64,000 nt of DNA, from NCBI GenBank assembly GCA_025450195.1, contig JANWHW010000016.1, positions 108,273 through 172,272 on the forward strand. The letters are read 5' to 3'. Shown one piece after another: positions 41,211 to 49,750 of the stretch. Made by a program: the position numbers and the translations under genes. The notes beneath the pieces were generated by a model. The model saw only the letters and a list, made by a program, of their open reading frames with translations. It did no database searches and was not told the origin of the DNA. Source of the DNA: Solirubrobacterales bacterium. GTDB taxonomy: Bacteria; Actinomycetota; Thermoleophilia; Solirubrobacterales; 70-9. Position 1 is the first letter of the stretch. The number at the start of each line of letters is the position of its first letter.

Positions 41211-41238
41211 CAGGCAGGCAAAAGCTAGGGTCTTGACG

Positions 41239-41784
41239 ATGAGCGGAGCCTCCCCGGTCAGCCTGCGGGCGTTTCAGCCTGGCGATGCCGCCGCGGTGCA
41301 TCGTTGGTTCAACAATCCCGAGGCGACGAAGACGCTGATGGAGCAGCGGGAGAGCTTCGCGCTCGAGGACGCCGAAGGGTGGGTGCAGCGGGCGATGAAT
41401 GACGGTGGCGAGGATCGCAAGTACGCGATCGTGGTCGAGGCTCACGATGAGCCAGTGGGGTTCACCGCCCTCTATGGGCTCTTCCGCCAGACGGCCCCCG
41501 AGCTTGGGGCGCTGATCGGGGATGAAGTCCGCGGCAAGGGGGTTGGCCGCCGTGCCGAGGCGCTGACGATCGCCAAGGCCTTCGATGAGTTCGGCGCCCA
41601 CCGGGTCTACGGGCGCATTCCCGCTCGCAATGAGATCGCGAAGAAGACGGTCGCGGGGCTTGGCTGGAAGTACGAGGGCACGATGCGTGCCCATCTAAAC
41701 CGGCCCGATGGCGTCGACGATTGCGAGGTCTGGGGCGTGCTGCCGGACGAGTTCCGCGAGGCCGCCGCGGACCTTCTGCCGTGA
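41239..41784 (+). CDS. GNAT acetyltransferase (RimJ/RimL type)
   Basis: About 181 residues from ATG 41239 (MSGASPVSLRAFQPGDAAAV). It has the RimJ/RimL-like core: YAIVVEAHDEPVGFTALYGL, LGALIGDEVRGKGVGRRAEAL with the acetyl-CoA loop RGKGVG, and HRVYGRIPARNEIAKKTVAGLGWKYEG in two consecutive motifs. The substrate is unknown; relatives modify protein N-termini, aminoglycosides or polyamines. The next acyltransferase-fold gene overlaps its stop. Confidence 0.87.
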   Translation: MSGASPVSLRAFQPGDAAAVHRWFNNPEATKTLMEQRESFALEDAEGWVQRAMNDGGEDRKYAIVVEAHDEPVGFTALYGLFRQTAPELGALIGDEVRGKGVGRRAEALTIAKAFDEFGAHRVYGRIPARNEIAKKTVAGLGWKYEGTMRAHLNRPDGVDDCEVWGVLPDEFREAAADLLP

Positions 41785-42746
41785 GCGCCGCGGCGGAGCT
41801 GATCGAGGACGCCGGCGAGGCGGCGGCAAGCGAGGAGTTCTTCCGCTCGCGCCCTTTCCTCGCCGCCGAGGGGGTCACCCACACCCTCCGCATCGCCTCC
41901 GATGAGGCTGAGCTGCTGGCGCCGCTGATCGTGCGGGACATTCCGAGCGCGACCGAGCGCGACGCGATCTCTCCCTACGGCTATCCAGGGTTCTCCTCCG
42001 GCGGCCATGGCCAGCTGCCAGGGTCCGAATCAGCAGACGCGCTGGATCCGGCTGCGGTTGACTTCAGCCCGACGGGGCTCGTCAGCATCTTCCTCCGGCA
42101 CGCGCTCGGCTCAGCTCCGCTCGATGGTGCCAGCAGCCGCAACATCGTCCAGATCGCCGATCCGGAGCTGCCGCTGAAGAGCAGGGGGAGCGATCGCAAT
42201 CAGGTCAACAAGAACCGCCGGGCGGGCTATGAGGTGCGGCTGGCGCCGGGACCGGAGACGAGCTCGGACGACCGCGCCGGCTTCTTCGCCGCCTATGAGG
42301 AGACGATGCGCCGCACCAATGCCGGCGAGCGCTACTTCTTCTCCAAGGCCTACTTCGACCGTCTGCTCAAATCGGATCGCTCCTGGCTTGCCCTTGCCCA
42401 TGCTCCGGGGGGAGAGGTCGCCGCGGCCTCGATCGTCGTGCGCAGCGATGGCTTCCTCCACTACTACCTAAGCGGCAGCAGCGACGAGCATCTGCGCGAC
42501 TCGCCGATGAAGAACGTCGTGACCACCCTGGTCGAGTTCGCTTCAGAGCAGGGCCTGCCGCTCAACCTTGGCGGCGGTATCTCTCGCGGCGACCGGCTCG
42601 AGGAGTTCAAGCGCGGCTTCGCCAACCGGGAGGAAGCCTGGAGCACTTCGGAGATCGTCTGCAACGCAGACGCCTACGCGCGCCTCTCGCCACCCGACGC
42701 GCCGAGCGACTTCTTCCCTGCCTACCGGGCGTCTGGTCAAAGCTGA
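41781..42746 (+). CDS. FemAB/BioF2-like GNAT-fold acyltransferase
   Basis: About 321 residues from GTG 41781, overlapping the preceding stop (GTGA). The C-terminal half (FFAAYEETMRRTNAGERYFF, AAASIVVRSDGFLHYYLSGS, GLPLNLGGGISRGDRLEEFKRGF) matches the Acetyltransf_6/CelD and FemAB-like tandem GNAT superfamily. Relatives transfer amino acids or acyl groups onto cell-envelope glycans. Coupled translation with the neighbouring GNAT suggests the two modify the same product, but which product is unknown. Confidence 0.78.
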   Translation: MSAAAELIEDAGEAAASEEFFRSRPFLAAEGVTHTLRIASDEAELLAPLIVRDIPSATERDAISPYGYPGFSSGGHGQLPGSESADALDPAAVDFSPTGLVSIFLRHALGSAPLDGASSRNIVQIADPELPLKSRGSDRNQVNKNRRAGYEVRLAPGPETSSDDRAGFFAAYEETMRRTNAGERYFFSKAYFDRLLKSDRSWLALAHAPGGEVAAASIVVRSDGFLHYYLSGSSDEHLRDSPMKNVVTTLVEFASEQGLPLNLGGGISRGDRLEEFKRGFANREEAWSTSEIVCNADAYARLSPPDAPSDFFPAYRASGQS

Positions 42747-42791
42747 CGAACCGGACCTCCGGAGGCGCCGGCCCAGCTAGGCCGACGCCAC

Positions 42792-42823
42792 TGCGGGAAC
42801 TGACGTCTGCGGAAACTGACGTT
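42792..42823. repeat. Tandem 16-bp imperfect direct repeat
   Basis: Two adjacent 16-base units, TGCGGGAACTGACGTC (42792-42807) and TGCGGAAACTGACGTT (42808-42823), differ at two positions. They lie in the 93-base gap between convergent genes. A separate perfect palindrome CCTCCGGAGG sits at 42756-42765 and could help terminate the plus-strand transcript. The function is unknown. Confidence 0.5.
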
Positions 42824-42839
42824 TAGCTTTATGTAACGC

Positions 42840-43610
42840 CTAGCTACTAGGTTCGACTGGCGTCGGACCAACGGTTTCGACCTGCTCTGGTGCCCGGCCC
42901 CAGGTTTCCATGCCGAAGGCGCGGATCGCGTCGAGGGTGGCGGCCCCCTTGTACTCGCGACAGCCGAGCAGGTTGGTCCAGGTCGTTGCCGCCACCGCGT
43001 AGTCCATGTTCTCGTTGGGGAAGAGCAATGTCCCCCCATACATCGTGTCGTAGAGGCCCTTCAGCTCCAGCTGGTCGGCCTCGGACAGTTCTGGGCTGTA
43101 CTGAATCTCCATTCGCCCGTGCTCGAGGCTGTGGACCATGAAGATTTCGGCCGGCATCTCGCTGTACGCGCCGTCCGCCTGCTGAAACGGCGGTTCCACG
43201 TGATTGCCGGAAGTCGGCGGGTTGGTCTTGTAGTCCGGAGTGGGAGAGCTCGCGGGGATATGTTTGGCTCCCTCGTCTTTGAGTTCGAGTCGCAGGGTGC
43301 AGTCGGCTTGCTTGGCGGCCTTCGCGAGGTCCGTCTCTTTGGCTGGCGGCGGAGCGGTTCCCTCTCTTTCGTCGGGCTCGAACCCATTGGTGGAGCCGCT
43401 CACTTGGTAGATGTGCGCCCCCCCGCCCCCGTCGTCTCCACCTGAAGAAGCGATGACTACGCCGACGCCAGCGAGAACCATCGCTCCGATAACGCCAGCC
43501 ACCGCATAAACGGCGATAAGCCGCCGCCGCTCCTGCTTGGCCTGCGTTGACTCGTTCTCCTGCCGTGCCTGACGGAGCCGTTCTCTCTCTTCTTCCCTGC
43601 GGTTGGTCAC
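42840..43610 (-). CDS. DUF3105 membrane protein
   Basis: 256 residues: a charged cytoplasmic N-terminus (about 1-30), one transmembrane helix (LIAVYAVAGVIGAMVLAGVGV), a linker, and the DUF3105 domain with YKTNPPTSGNHVEPP and MVHSLEHGRMEIQYSP. The conserved His residues of these segments suggest a metal-binding extracytoplasmic enzyme or binding protein, but no function is established for the family. The gene ends 93 bases from the convergent FemAB-like gene and starts 6 bases after the upstream hydrolase gene ends, so the two may share a transcript. Confidence 0.86.
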   Translation of the reverse strand: MTNRREEERERLRQARQENESTQAKQERRRLIAVYAVAGVIGAMVLAGVGVVIASSGGDDGGGGAHIYQVSGSTNGFEPDEREGTAPPPAKETDLAKAAKQADCTLRLELKDEGAKHIPASSPTPDYKTNPPTSGNHVEPPFQQADGAYSEMPAEIFMVHSLEHGRMEIQYSPELSEADQLELKGLYDTMYGGTLLFPNENMDYAVAATTWTNLLGCREYKGAATLDAIRAFGMETWGRAPEQVETVGPTPVEPSS

Positions 43611-43616
43611 GTCTTC

Positions 43617-44483
43617 CTATCCTCCTACGGCGGCACCCGGGCGCCGCCCATTGCCGTTCGCCCTGTGACTTGGGTGGAGATTCTGCCCTGATCGGGCCCA
43701 AACTTCATCCAGAAACCCTGCCAGCTCCTCGGTCAGCCGCTTCGGAGCGACCCTCCACTCCAAGATCGAGCTGGCCTCGACCAGCCGCGACTGAGGCAGC
43801 TCGTCGGCCAGCATGCCGGAATCGCTGAAGGGATGCACCGGGTCGCGTTGGTGGCCGACGATCAGCGTCGGTTGGGTGATTCGTTCCCGTTCGTCCCGAT
43901 GGGGCGCGGTCTCGCCCAGCAGCAGGCCCTCGAGGACCGCCACCGAAGGCCCGGGCCGCCGCCTCACCCAGTCGAGTCCGAGGTCGACCAGAAAGGTGGT
44001 GCGCGGGAGGGCCGAGGCGACGCGCGCAGTGATCTCGAAGGCGGGACGCCCGAGCCGCAGGCCAAGGAGGATCGGGGAGAAGAACGCGGCTACCGCCGCC
44101 AGGGCATTGTCGAGCACCGGCATCTCGATGAAGAGGCCCTCGACTCGGTCCGGGTCGCGGACGGCCAGCTCGAGGGCGACATTCGCCCCGAGCGAGGTGC
44201 CACCGACAACCGCCTTTTCGAGCCCAAGATGGTCCAGCAGCGCGGTTATCTGACGGGCGAACAACGGCATCGAGTAGAGCCGCAAGTCCTCCGGCTGATC
44301 GGAGTCGCCGTGGCCGAGCAGGTCGATGCAGACCACCCGGTTGCCGCGCTCGGCCAGTGCCGGGCCGAGTGGTTCAAACATCCGCCGGTTCATCAGTAGG
44401 CCGTGGATGAGGACGAGGGCCTGGTCGCCCTCTCCGTACTCGTCGTATCTGATCCTGTGTCCCTGGCAGCGCAGCTCGCCCAT
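43617..44483 (-). CDS. Alpha/beta hydrolase
   Basis: About 288 residues starting at ATG 44483 (MGELRCQGHRIRYDEYGEGD). The fold markers are the oxyanion loop LVLIHGLLMNRRMFEPLG, DLLGHGDSDQP, the nucleophile elbow GGTSLGA (Ser between Thr and Leu), and a late acid plus His (HQRDPVHPFSD; VEASSILEWRV). Where most members have a nucleophile-elbow Gly-x-Ser-x-Gly, this one reads GTSLG, so it should be active. The substrate is unknown. It lies between metF and DUF3105 on the same strand. Confidence 0.87.
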   Translation of the reverse strand: MGELRCQGHRIRYDEYGEGDQALVLIHGLLMNRRMFEPLGPALAERGNRVVCIDLLGHGDSDQPEDLRLYSMPLFARQITALLDHLGLEKAVVGGTSLGANVALELAVRDPDRVEGLFIEMPVLDNALAAVAAFFSPILLGLRLGRPAFEITARVASALPRTTFLVDLGLDWVRRRPGPSVAVLEGLLLGETAPHRDERERITQPTLIVGHQRDPVHPFSDSGMLADELPQSRLVEASSILEWRVAPKRLTEELAGFLDEVWARSGQNLHPSHRANGNGRRPGAAVGG

Positions 44484-44497
44484 CAGCTCAGGCCAGT

Positions 44498-45421
44498 TTA
44501 GTTGGCTTGTGCTGAGGGTGAGCCGGTTTCGGCTGCGCGGGTTCGCTCCCACGGTCGCGAGGCCTGCAGCGCACCCAGCACGGCTCGCGTGGCCGGGGCC
44601 CTGTTCAGCGCGTAGAAGTGGATGCCGGGCGCTCCGGCGACCAAGAGCTCAGCGCACTGCTGAGCGGCATAAGCAACCCCCAGCTCGAACTCGGCTTGCT
44701 CATCGCCGCCCGCGGCCCGGAATGCCTCTTCCAGGCGCGGCGGTATCGAGGCGTCGCAGAGATCGCAGATTCGCTTCGTCTGGGCGAAGCTGGCGACCGG
44801 GATCACGCCGGCCAGGATCGGGACCTCGATCCCCTTCTCCCGCGCGGCGTCGACGAAGTCGAAGTAGACCTGATTGTCGAAGAAGAGCTGGGTGATCAGA
44901 AACGACGCGCCGGCCTCGACCTTCGTCTTCAGATAGTTGAGATCGGTTTCGAGGTCCGGCGCCTCCGGGTGCACCTCCGGGAAGCAGGCGCCGCCGATCG
45001 CGAAGTCCCAGCGGGAGGCGATGAACGCGGAGAGCTCCGCGGCGCTTCCCAGGCCACCCGCGGGCTGGACGAAGTCCTTCTCCCCTCGCGGCGGGTCGCC
45101 GCGCAAGGCGAAGACGTTGTCGATGCCGGTCGCGGCGATCCGGTCGAGCGTCTCCGCCAGCCCCTCGCTCGTCTCCCCGACGCAGCTGAGGTGAGCCATC
45201 GTCTCCAGGCCGACCTCGTCCTTGAGGGCCCGCGTGATCTCAACCGTCCCATCGCGAGTGGATCCGCCCGCGCCGTAGGTCACCGAGACGAAATCGGGCT
45301 CGAGCTCCTGCAGCGATCGCGCTGTCGCGAACAGCTGCTCGGTTGCCTCCTCGGTCTTGGGGGGGAAGAACTCGACCGAGAAGACGGGCCGCTTCGCGGC
45401 AAGGATCTCATCGATGCGCAT
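44498..45421 (-). CDS. metF: Methylenetetrahydrofolate reductase
   Basis: Reduces 5,10-methylene-THF to 5-methyl-THF, the methyl donor for methionine synthesis. The 307-residue TIM-barrel flavoprotein has VEFFPPKTEEATEQL, the FAD-site SVTYGAGGSTRDGTVEI, FALRGDPPRGE, GGACFPEVHPEAPD and FLITQLFFDNQVYFDFV. The length matches bacterial MetF. A long non-coding stretch with inverted repeats lies upstream, but I could not match it to a known SAM or cobalamin riboswitch. Confidence 0.95.
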   Translation of the reverse strand: MRIDEILAAKRPVFSVEFFPPKTEEATEQLFATARSLQELEPDFVSVTYGAGGSTRDGTVEITRALKDEVGLETMAHLSCVGETSEGLAETLDRIAATGIDNVFALRGDPPRGEKDFVQPAGGLGSAAELSAFIASRWDFAIGGACFPEVHPEAPDLETDLNYLKTKVEAGASFLITQLFFDNQVYFDFVDAAREKGIEVPILAGVIPVASFAQTKRICDLCDASIPPRLEEAFRAAGGDEQAEFELGVAYAAQQCAELLVAGAPGIHFYALNRAPATRAVLGALQASRPWERTRAAETGSPSAQAN

Positions 45422-46155
45422 TCGGGGAGGGTAGCCGCCCCCAGGCGTGGGCGCGCCACCTCGCGGGCGGCCTGAATGCCACCGACCGTGAATGCCACCG
45501 AGACCGTCTGCGGCACCCCTGCTTCAAGGGTGGCACCCCCAGCCGCACCGCTCAGGGCTGGCACCCAGGTCCGGCACCGCCTGTTTCAAGGGGGTTGCGG
45601 TGGACCCCCCGGCCCATTTGCAGGGCATTCCGAAGCGTTTTTTCGGAGTTTGCGGGAATAGAGCCAACTGACCCCTAGCGCTCTGAGAGCGAGGGCGCTA
45701 TGTTCGCTTTGCGACTGGGAGAGACAGGATCCGCGGAAGCCAAGCGGAACACCGTTTCGAAGGTGATGCGAAGAGCTTCTGCGCGCGAAGGCTACGTGCA
45801 AGGTCGGCTACAAGCATCGTCCCCAGTCGCGTTTCTCGTTGTGGCAGTAGGCCCGCGATTTCTGCTCGGTCTCGGCCGATGCCTCACACGAGGCCTTGGG
45901 CCGATGTCTCACATGAGCATGCCTCACATGAGCTCTATGTCTCTCACGAGTCCTATGGGTGTCGTCCGACGGCGGGCCTAGCGTTGCGGTTGGCCCTGGA
46001 GAGCCGACCCTTCCTGGCCTTGCGTGCGGGGCGCCGTTTGGGGAGTCGGGCGCCAGCAGCGGACCCCCGTGAGTCCCGCTGCGGATAGCCTGCCCACTCC
46101 CACCGCTGCGAACTCAGCTACAACGGCTGTGCGAGGATGCGCGGCGATCAGTGCG
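45422..46155. other. Long intergenic region between divergent metF and enoyl-CoA hydratase
   Basis: 734 bases with no convincing gene, though open frames of up to about 90 codons occur. It contains a nested inverted repeat at 45676-45700 (outer TAGCGC/GCGCTA, inner CGCTC/GAGCG), a small hairpin at about 45629-45645 (CCGAA/TTCGG flanking GCGTTTT), repeated GGCACC- and TTCAAGGG-containing segments at 45520-45600, and a cluster of ATGYCTCAC-type repeats at 45879-45950. The metF promoter and 5' leader should lie at its left end. No tRNA was found. Confidence 0.5.
45879..45950. repeat. Four degenerate 14-bp repeats (ATGYCTCACAYGAG)
   Basis: Copies lie at 45879-45892 (ATGCCTCACACGAG), 45904-45917 (ATGTCTCACATGAG), 45919-45932 (ATGCCTCACATGAG) and 45937-45950 (ATGTCTCTCACGAG), with start-to-start spacing of 25, 15 and 18 bases. 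The arms CTCA and TGAG make each copy partly palindromic. Spacing and length exclude a CRISPR array. A multi-site regulator-binding region or slippage-derived repeat is possible. Confidence 0.55.
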
Positions 46156-46908
46156 ATGAGCGATGAGCTTCGCTACGAGCGTGTCGGCGCCGCTTCGGTG
46201 TTGACCATTGACCGGCCGGAGCGCCGCAACGCCGTCGACGCCGCGACCGCCGAGCTCTTTCGCCAGGGCCTGCGGGAGTTTGAGGCCGATGAGGACGCTC
46301 GCGTCCTCATCCTCACCGGCGCCGGTGGGGAGGCTTTCTGCGCCGGGGCTGACCTGAAGGCGCTGGACCTGGACGTCGATCACTTCGAGGGCCCGATGGG
46401 CCCCACTCGGCTCACCCCGTCAAAGCCGGCGATCGCGGCGATCGACGGTTGGTGCCTGGCCGGTGGGGTGGAGCTCGCGCTCTGGTGCGACATGCGGATC
46501 GTGACCCCCAAGTCCACTTTCGGGCTCTTCGAGCGCCGCTGGGGCGTGCCGCTGGTCGATGGCGGGACGCAGCGCCTGCCGCGTGTCGTTGGCATGGGCC
46601 GGGCGCTGGAGCTGATCCTCACCGGACGCCCCGTCGATGCCGAAGAGGCCCACCGGATCGGCCTGGCGAACGAGGTCGTCGAGCCCGGCAAGCATCTGGA
46701 GCGAGCCCTCGAGCTTGCCGAGAAGATCGCCTCCTTCCCGCAGGAGACGATGCTCGCCGACCGCCGTGCCGCGATCGAAGGATTCGGCATGCCGCTGGCC
46801 GATGGTCTTGCGCTGGAGCACCGCCTTGGCCGGGAGGTGCTCGAGGTGGCCGTACGCGGTGCGGCTCGCTTTGCCGCCGGCGAGGGCCGCCACGGCGAAG
46901 GCGTCTAG
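46156..46908 (+). CDS. Enoyl-CoA hydratase/isomerase (crotonase family)
   Basis: About 250 residues starting at ATG 46156 (MSDELRYERVGAASVLTIDR). Crotonase features are RPERRNAVDAAT, the oxyanion-hole segment GGEAFCAGADLKAL, and GWCLAGGVELALWCDMRIV followed by RWGVPLVDGGTQRLPRVVG, where Asp and Gly replace the paired glutamates of true hydratases at some positions. It may therefore be a hydratase-like or other crotonase reaction. It acts on acyl-CoA thioesters; the substrate is unknown. A convergent TetR regulator gene follows. Confidence 0.88.
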   Translation: MSDELRYERVGAASVLTIDRPERRNAVDAATAELFRQGLREFEADEDARVLILTGAGGEAFCAGADLKALDLDVDHFEGPMGPTRLTPSKPAIAAIDGWCLAGGVELALWCDMRIVTPKSTFGLFERRWGVPLVDGGTQRLPRVVGMGRALELILTGRPVDAEEAHRIGLANEVVEPGKHLERALELAEKIASFPQETMLADRRAAIEGFGMPLADGLALEHRLGREVLEVAVRGAARFAAGEGRHGEGV

Positions 46909-46940
46909 CCCCGGCTCATATGAGATGAGGGGCGGAGGGC

Positions 46941-47618
46941 TTAGCCCGCTTCGCTAGCTACGCGGCGCATCTCCTCTTCGGCTGCTTCTGGCCCGAGGTA
47001 GGGCATGAGAACTGCGAAGACCAGGTCGGGCAGAGCCTTTTTGAGCTCGCCTCCACGGCCGGCGCGGACCTCGTCGAAGATCATCGAGGTGGCGCCGCCG
47101 ATCGCAAAGCGCGCGGTGTCGGAGGGAAGGTCTTCGCCTCGACCCGAGTACTCGCGCCCCTCCTCGAGCAACGGCGTGAAACGGGCCAGCGCGCCGCGAT
47201 AGCGCTCGCTCGCCCCCTCGCCGGCCGCCGTCACCTCGACCATCGCCATTCGCGCGATGTCAGCCTCGAGGGAAAGCAGCTCGACCAGGGCGCGCAGCGC
47301 GGCGGTGACCTGCTCTGGCCAAGGTTGGTCGGCGGCTGAGGCGAAGGCGCTGGAGACATGGGCGACAAGGACGTCGATCACCGCGTCGTAGGCCGCGAGG
47401 AAACACGCGGCCTTGTCGTCGAACATTTGGTCGAAGGTCTCCGGCGAGACACCGGCCATCTCAATCACGTCGGCCACGGTGGTCGCCTCATAGCTTTTCG
47501 CCGCGGCGACTCTGACCATTGCCTCCAGCAGCCTCTCCCGCTCAGACCGTGCCGCGTAGGCCCGTGGCAACCCCTCCCCGGTCAACTGCTGCGGATTGGA
47601 TGAGGTTTGTGAGTCCAT
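46941..47618 (-). CDS. TetR-family transcriptional regulator
   Basis: About 225 residues from ATG 47618 (MDSQTSSNPQQLTGEGLPRA). The N-terminal helix-turn-helix is RERLLEAMVRVAAAKSYEAT, TVADVIEMAGVSPETFDQMFDDKAACFLAAYD, with the usual F-x-x-x-F-x-x-K spacing. The C-terminal ligand domain is helical. It is very similar in layout to the TetR gene at 49.0 kb (both end in VLMPYLG with an A/E-rich tail), so the two are likely paralogues. It is convergent with the crotonase gene; its targets are unknown. Confidence 0.87.
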   Translation of the reverse strand: MDSQTSSNPQQLTGEGLPRAYAARSERERLLEAMVRVAAAKSYEATTVADVIEMAGVSPETFDQMFDDKAACFLAAYDAVIDVLVAHVSSAFASAADQPWPEQVTAALRALVELLSLEADIARMAMVEVTAAGEGASERYRGALARFTPLLEEGREYSGRGEDLPSDTARFAIGGATSMIFDEVRAGRGGELKKALPDLVFAVLMPYLGPEAAEEEMRRVASEAG

Positions 47619-47728
47619 AGCTTCAGCGTAGGGCAGGATCCAAGGGCTGTCCACAGTCCAGCGCAGCCGATCTCCCAGGTGTAGCAAAACCACGTTGCCG
47701 ACCTTGACCGGCGCCTACACTCCTGCGG

Positions 47729-48976
47729 ATGAAGATTGGGATCATCGGCCTCGGCTACGTTGGCCTGCCGCTTGCTGTGGCCTTCGCCGAAGCCGGAAGC
47801 GAGGTGGTCGGGCTGGACACCGACGCCGGCAAGATCGAGGCCCTGAGCCAGGGGCACAGCTACATCGAGGATGTCCCTGACGCCGCCCTGGCCCCGCTGC
47901 TCGAGCGTCTGACCGCCACCTCCAGCTACGCCGATCTCGCATCGTGCGAGGCCATCGTGATCTGCGTTCCCACTCCGCTGACCGGTTCGCGCCAGCCCGA
48001 CCTCGCCTATCTGATCGATGCGGCGACAGCGCTCTCCGTGATCCTCAAGCCGGGTCAGTTGGTTGTCCTGGAGTCGACCACCTACCCCGGCACGACCCGC
48101 GAGCGCCTGCAGCCGATTCTCGAGGAGTCGGGGATGTCGGCGGGCACGGACTTCCACGTCGCCTTCTCCCCGGAGCGGATAGACCCCGGCCGGACCGACC
48201 ACACCATCCGCACCACGCCGAAGCTGGTAGGCGGGATATCCGAGGCCAGCGCCGAGCGCGCCCGCGATCTGTACGAGCTGATCTGCGACGAGGTTGTGGT
48301 CCTCTCCAGCCCGGAGGCGGCCGAGTTGGCGAAGCTCCTGGAGAACATCTTCCGTTCGGTCAACATCGCCTTGGTGAACGAGCTGGCGCAGCTCTGCGAC
48401 CGGCTCGGCATCGACATCTGGGAGGTGATCGACGCCGCGGCGACCAAGCCGTTCGGATTCATGCGCTTCGACCCAGGCCCCGGCATGGGCGGTCACTGTT
48501 TGCCGATCGATCCCTTCTACCTCGCCTTCAAGGCCCGCGAGCACGACTTCTACCCCGAGTTCATCGAGCTGGCGGGGAAGGTAAACCAGGCCCAGCCGGC
48601 CTTCTGTGCCGAGCGGATCGACCGCGCCCTCAACAGCGTTGGCAAGCCGGTCAAGGGCTCGAAGATCCTCCTGCTCGGTGTCAGCTACAAGGCCGGGGTG
48701 GGTGACATCCGCGAGTCTCCCGCGCTGAAGATCGCCCGACTCCTGCGCGAGCTCGACGCCGAGGTCGTCTACCACGACCCCTTCGTCCCCGAGCTGGCCG
48801 AGTTGGGGTTGACGTCGGTCGACGTCGCCGAGACGCTTCCCAACGTCGACCTCGCGGCGATAGTCACCCCGCATGAGCATGTCGACTACGAGGAAGTCGT
48901 GTCTGGCGCACCGTTGGTTATCGATTTCCGAGGGGTGACTAGAGACATCTCGGCAGAGAACCTGATCAGGCTCTAG
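47729..48976 (+). CDS. Nucleotide-sugar dehydrogenase (UDP-HexNAc/UDP-glucose 6-dehydrogenase family)
   Basis: A 415-residue enzyme that oxidises a UDP-sugar C6 alcohol to a uronic acid with NAD+. Signatures are IGLGYVGLPLAVAFAEAG, the STTYPGTTRE and SPERIDPGRTDH motifs of the WbpA/WecC (UDP-ManNAc/GlcNAc) branch, LENIFRSVNIALVNELAQL, and the catalytic Cys in GGHCLPIDPFYL. The C-terminal domain has GVSYKAGVGDIRESPALKI. It would supply a uronic acid for the surface polysaccharide, although it is set apart from the glycosyltransferases. Confidence 0.94.
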   Translation: MKIGIIGLGYVGLPLAVAFAEAGSEVVGLDTDAGKIEALSQGHSYIEDVPDAALAPLLERLTATSSYADLASCEAIVICVPTPLTGSRQPDLAYLIDAATALSVILKPGQLVVLESTTYPGTTRERLQPILEESGMSAGTDFHVAFSPERIDPGRTDHTIRTTPKLVGGISEASAERARDLYELICDEVVVLSSPEAAELAKLLENIFRSVNIALVNELAQLCDRLGIDIWEVIDAAATKPFGFMRFDPGPGMGGHCLPIDPFYLAFKAREHDFYPEFIELAGKVNQAQPAFCAERIDRALNSVGKPVKGSKILLLGVSYKAGVGDIRESPALKIARLLRELDAEVVYHDPFVPELAELGLTSVDVAETLPNVDLAAIVTPHEHVDYEEVVSGAPLVIDFRGVTRDISAENLIRL

Positions 48977-49002
48977 CCATTACGGCACATGACGCGGGAG
49001 GT

Positions 49003-49731
49003 TTGTCTCGGTATCGTCGCAGTGTGGTCGGGAAAACCGACAGTTCAGTCGGTTCCCCCGATGGAGAGGATGAATATCCGCCAGAGCTGGCGCGCCTTCC
49101 GCCGGGTCGCCATGGCCTACCGCGCGAGTTTGTCCTCCTCAATCAACGCGAAAGGCTGATTGCCGGTATGGCGGAGGCGGTCGCAGAGCATGGCTATGCC
49201 GGTGCCACCGTTGGTCACGTAACCAGCCACGCTGCTGTCTCGCGCCGCACTTTCTACGAGCACTTCTCGAGTAAGGACGAGTGCTTCCTCGCTGCCTATG
49301 ACTCGGTGATGAGCGGGCTGCAGGAGCGTGTGTTGCAGGGCTTTGAGGAAGCCGACGACTGGCCTCACGCGGTCAAGTCTGGGATTCGCGCGATGCTCCA
49401 GTTCCTGGCAGCCGAGCCGAGCCTCGCCCGACTCTGCATGGTCGAGCCTCTCGTAGCCGGCCCGGTTGTGCTCGAACGTTACGACGCGATGATCGGGAGC
49501 TTCGTTCCCTATTTCCGTTCGGGCCGCGAGGGGCGCTCGCCTGAGGCTCTCGCCCGTCTATCGCCGACCACGGAGGAGGCGCTGGTCGGCGGCATGATTT
49601 CGTTGATCTCCCGCCGCATCATGGCCGGCCAGACCGCTGACCTCGAGGATCTCCTTCCCGACCTGGTCGAGTTCGTCCTGATGCCATATTTGGGCGCCGC
49701 TGAGGCGGCGGAGATCGCCGAGCATGACTGA
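49003..49731 (+). CDS. TetR-family transcriptional regulator
   Basis: 242 residues; the start is uncertain (TTG or GTG near 49003-49024). After about 45 charged residues, the helix-turn-helix appears in RERLIAGMAEAVAEHGYAGA, TVGHVTSHAAVSRRTFYEHFSSKDECFLAAYD. The C-terminal ligand domain ends VLMPYLGAAEAAEIAEHD, like its paralogue at 46.9 kb. It starts 27 bases after the UDP-sugar dehydrogenase gene, so they may be co-transcribed. The regulated genes and ligand are unknown. Confidence 0.87.
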   Translation: MSRYRRSVVGKTDSSVGSPDGEDEYPPELARLPPGRHGLPREFVLLNQRERLIAGMAEAVAEHGYAGATVGHVTSHAAVSRRTFYEHFSSKDECFLAAYDSVMSGLQERVLQGFEEADDWPHAVKSGIRAMLQFLAAEPSLARLCMVEPLVAGPVVLERYDAMIGSFVPYFRSGREGRSPEALARLSPTTEEALVGGMISLISRRIMAGQTADLEDLLPDLVEFVLMPYLGAAEAAEIAEHD

Positions 49732-49750
49732 GACGCAGTACTTCGCCCCG

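Noticed and set aside
45422..45600. SAM or cobalamin riboswitch upstream of metF.
   Set aside because: Inverted repeats are present, but the conserved cores of known SAM and cobalamin riboswitches could not be recognised by eye.
45879..45950. Repeat cluster considered as a CRISPR array.
   Set aside because: Units are only 14 bases, imperfect and irregularly spaced at 15-25 bases, with no spacers and no cas genes.
47582..48880. Long minus-strand frame opposite the UDP-sugar dehydrogenase.
   Set aside because: The plus-strand gene has complete catalytic motifs, so this frame is a codon-bias shadow.
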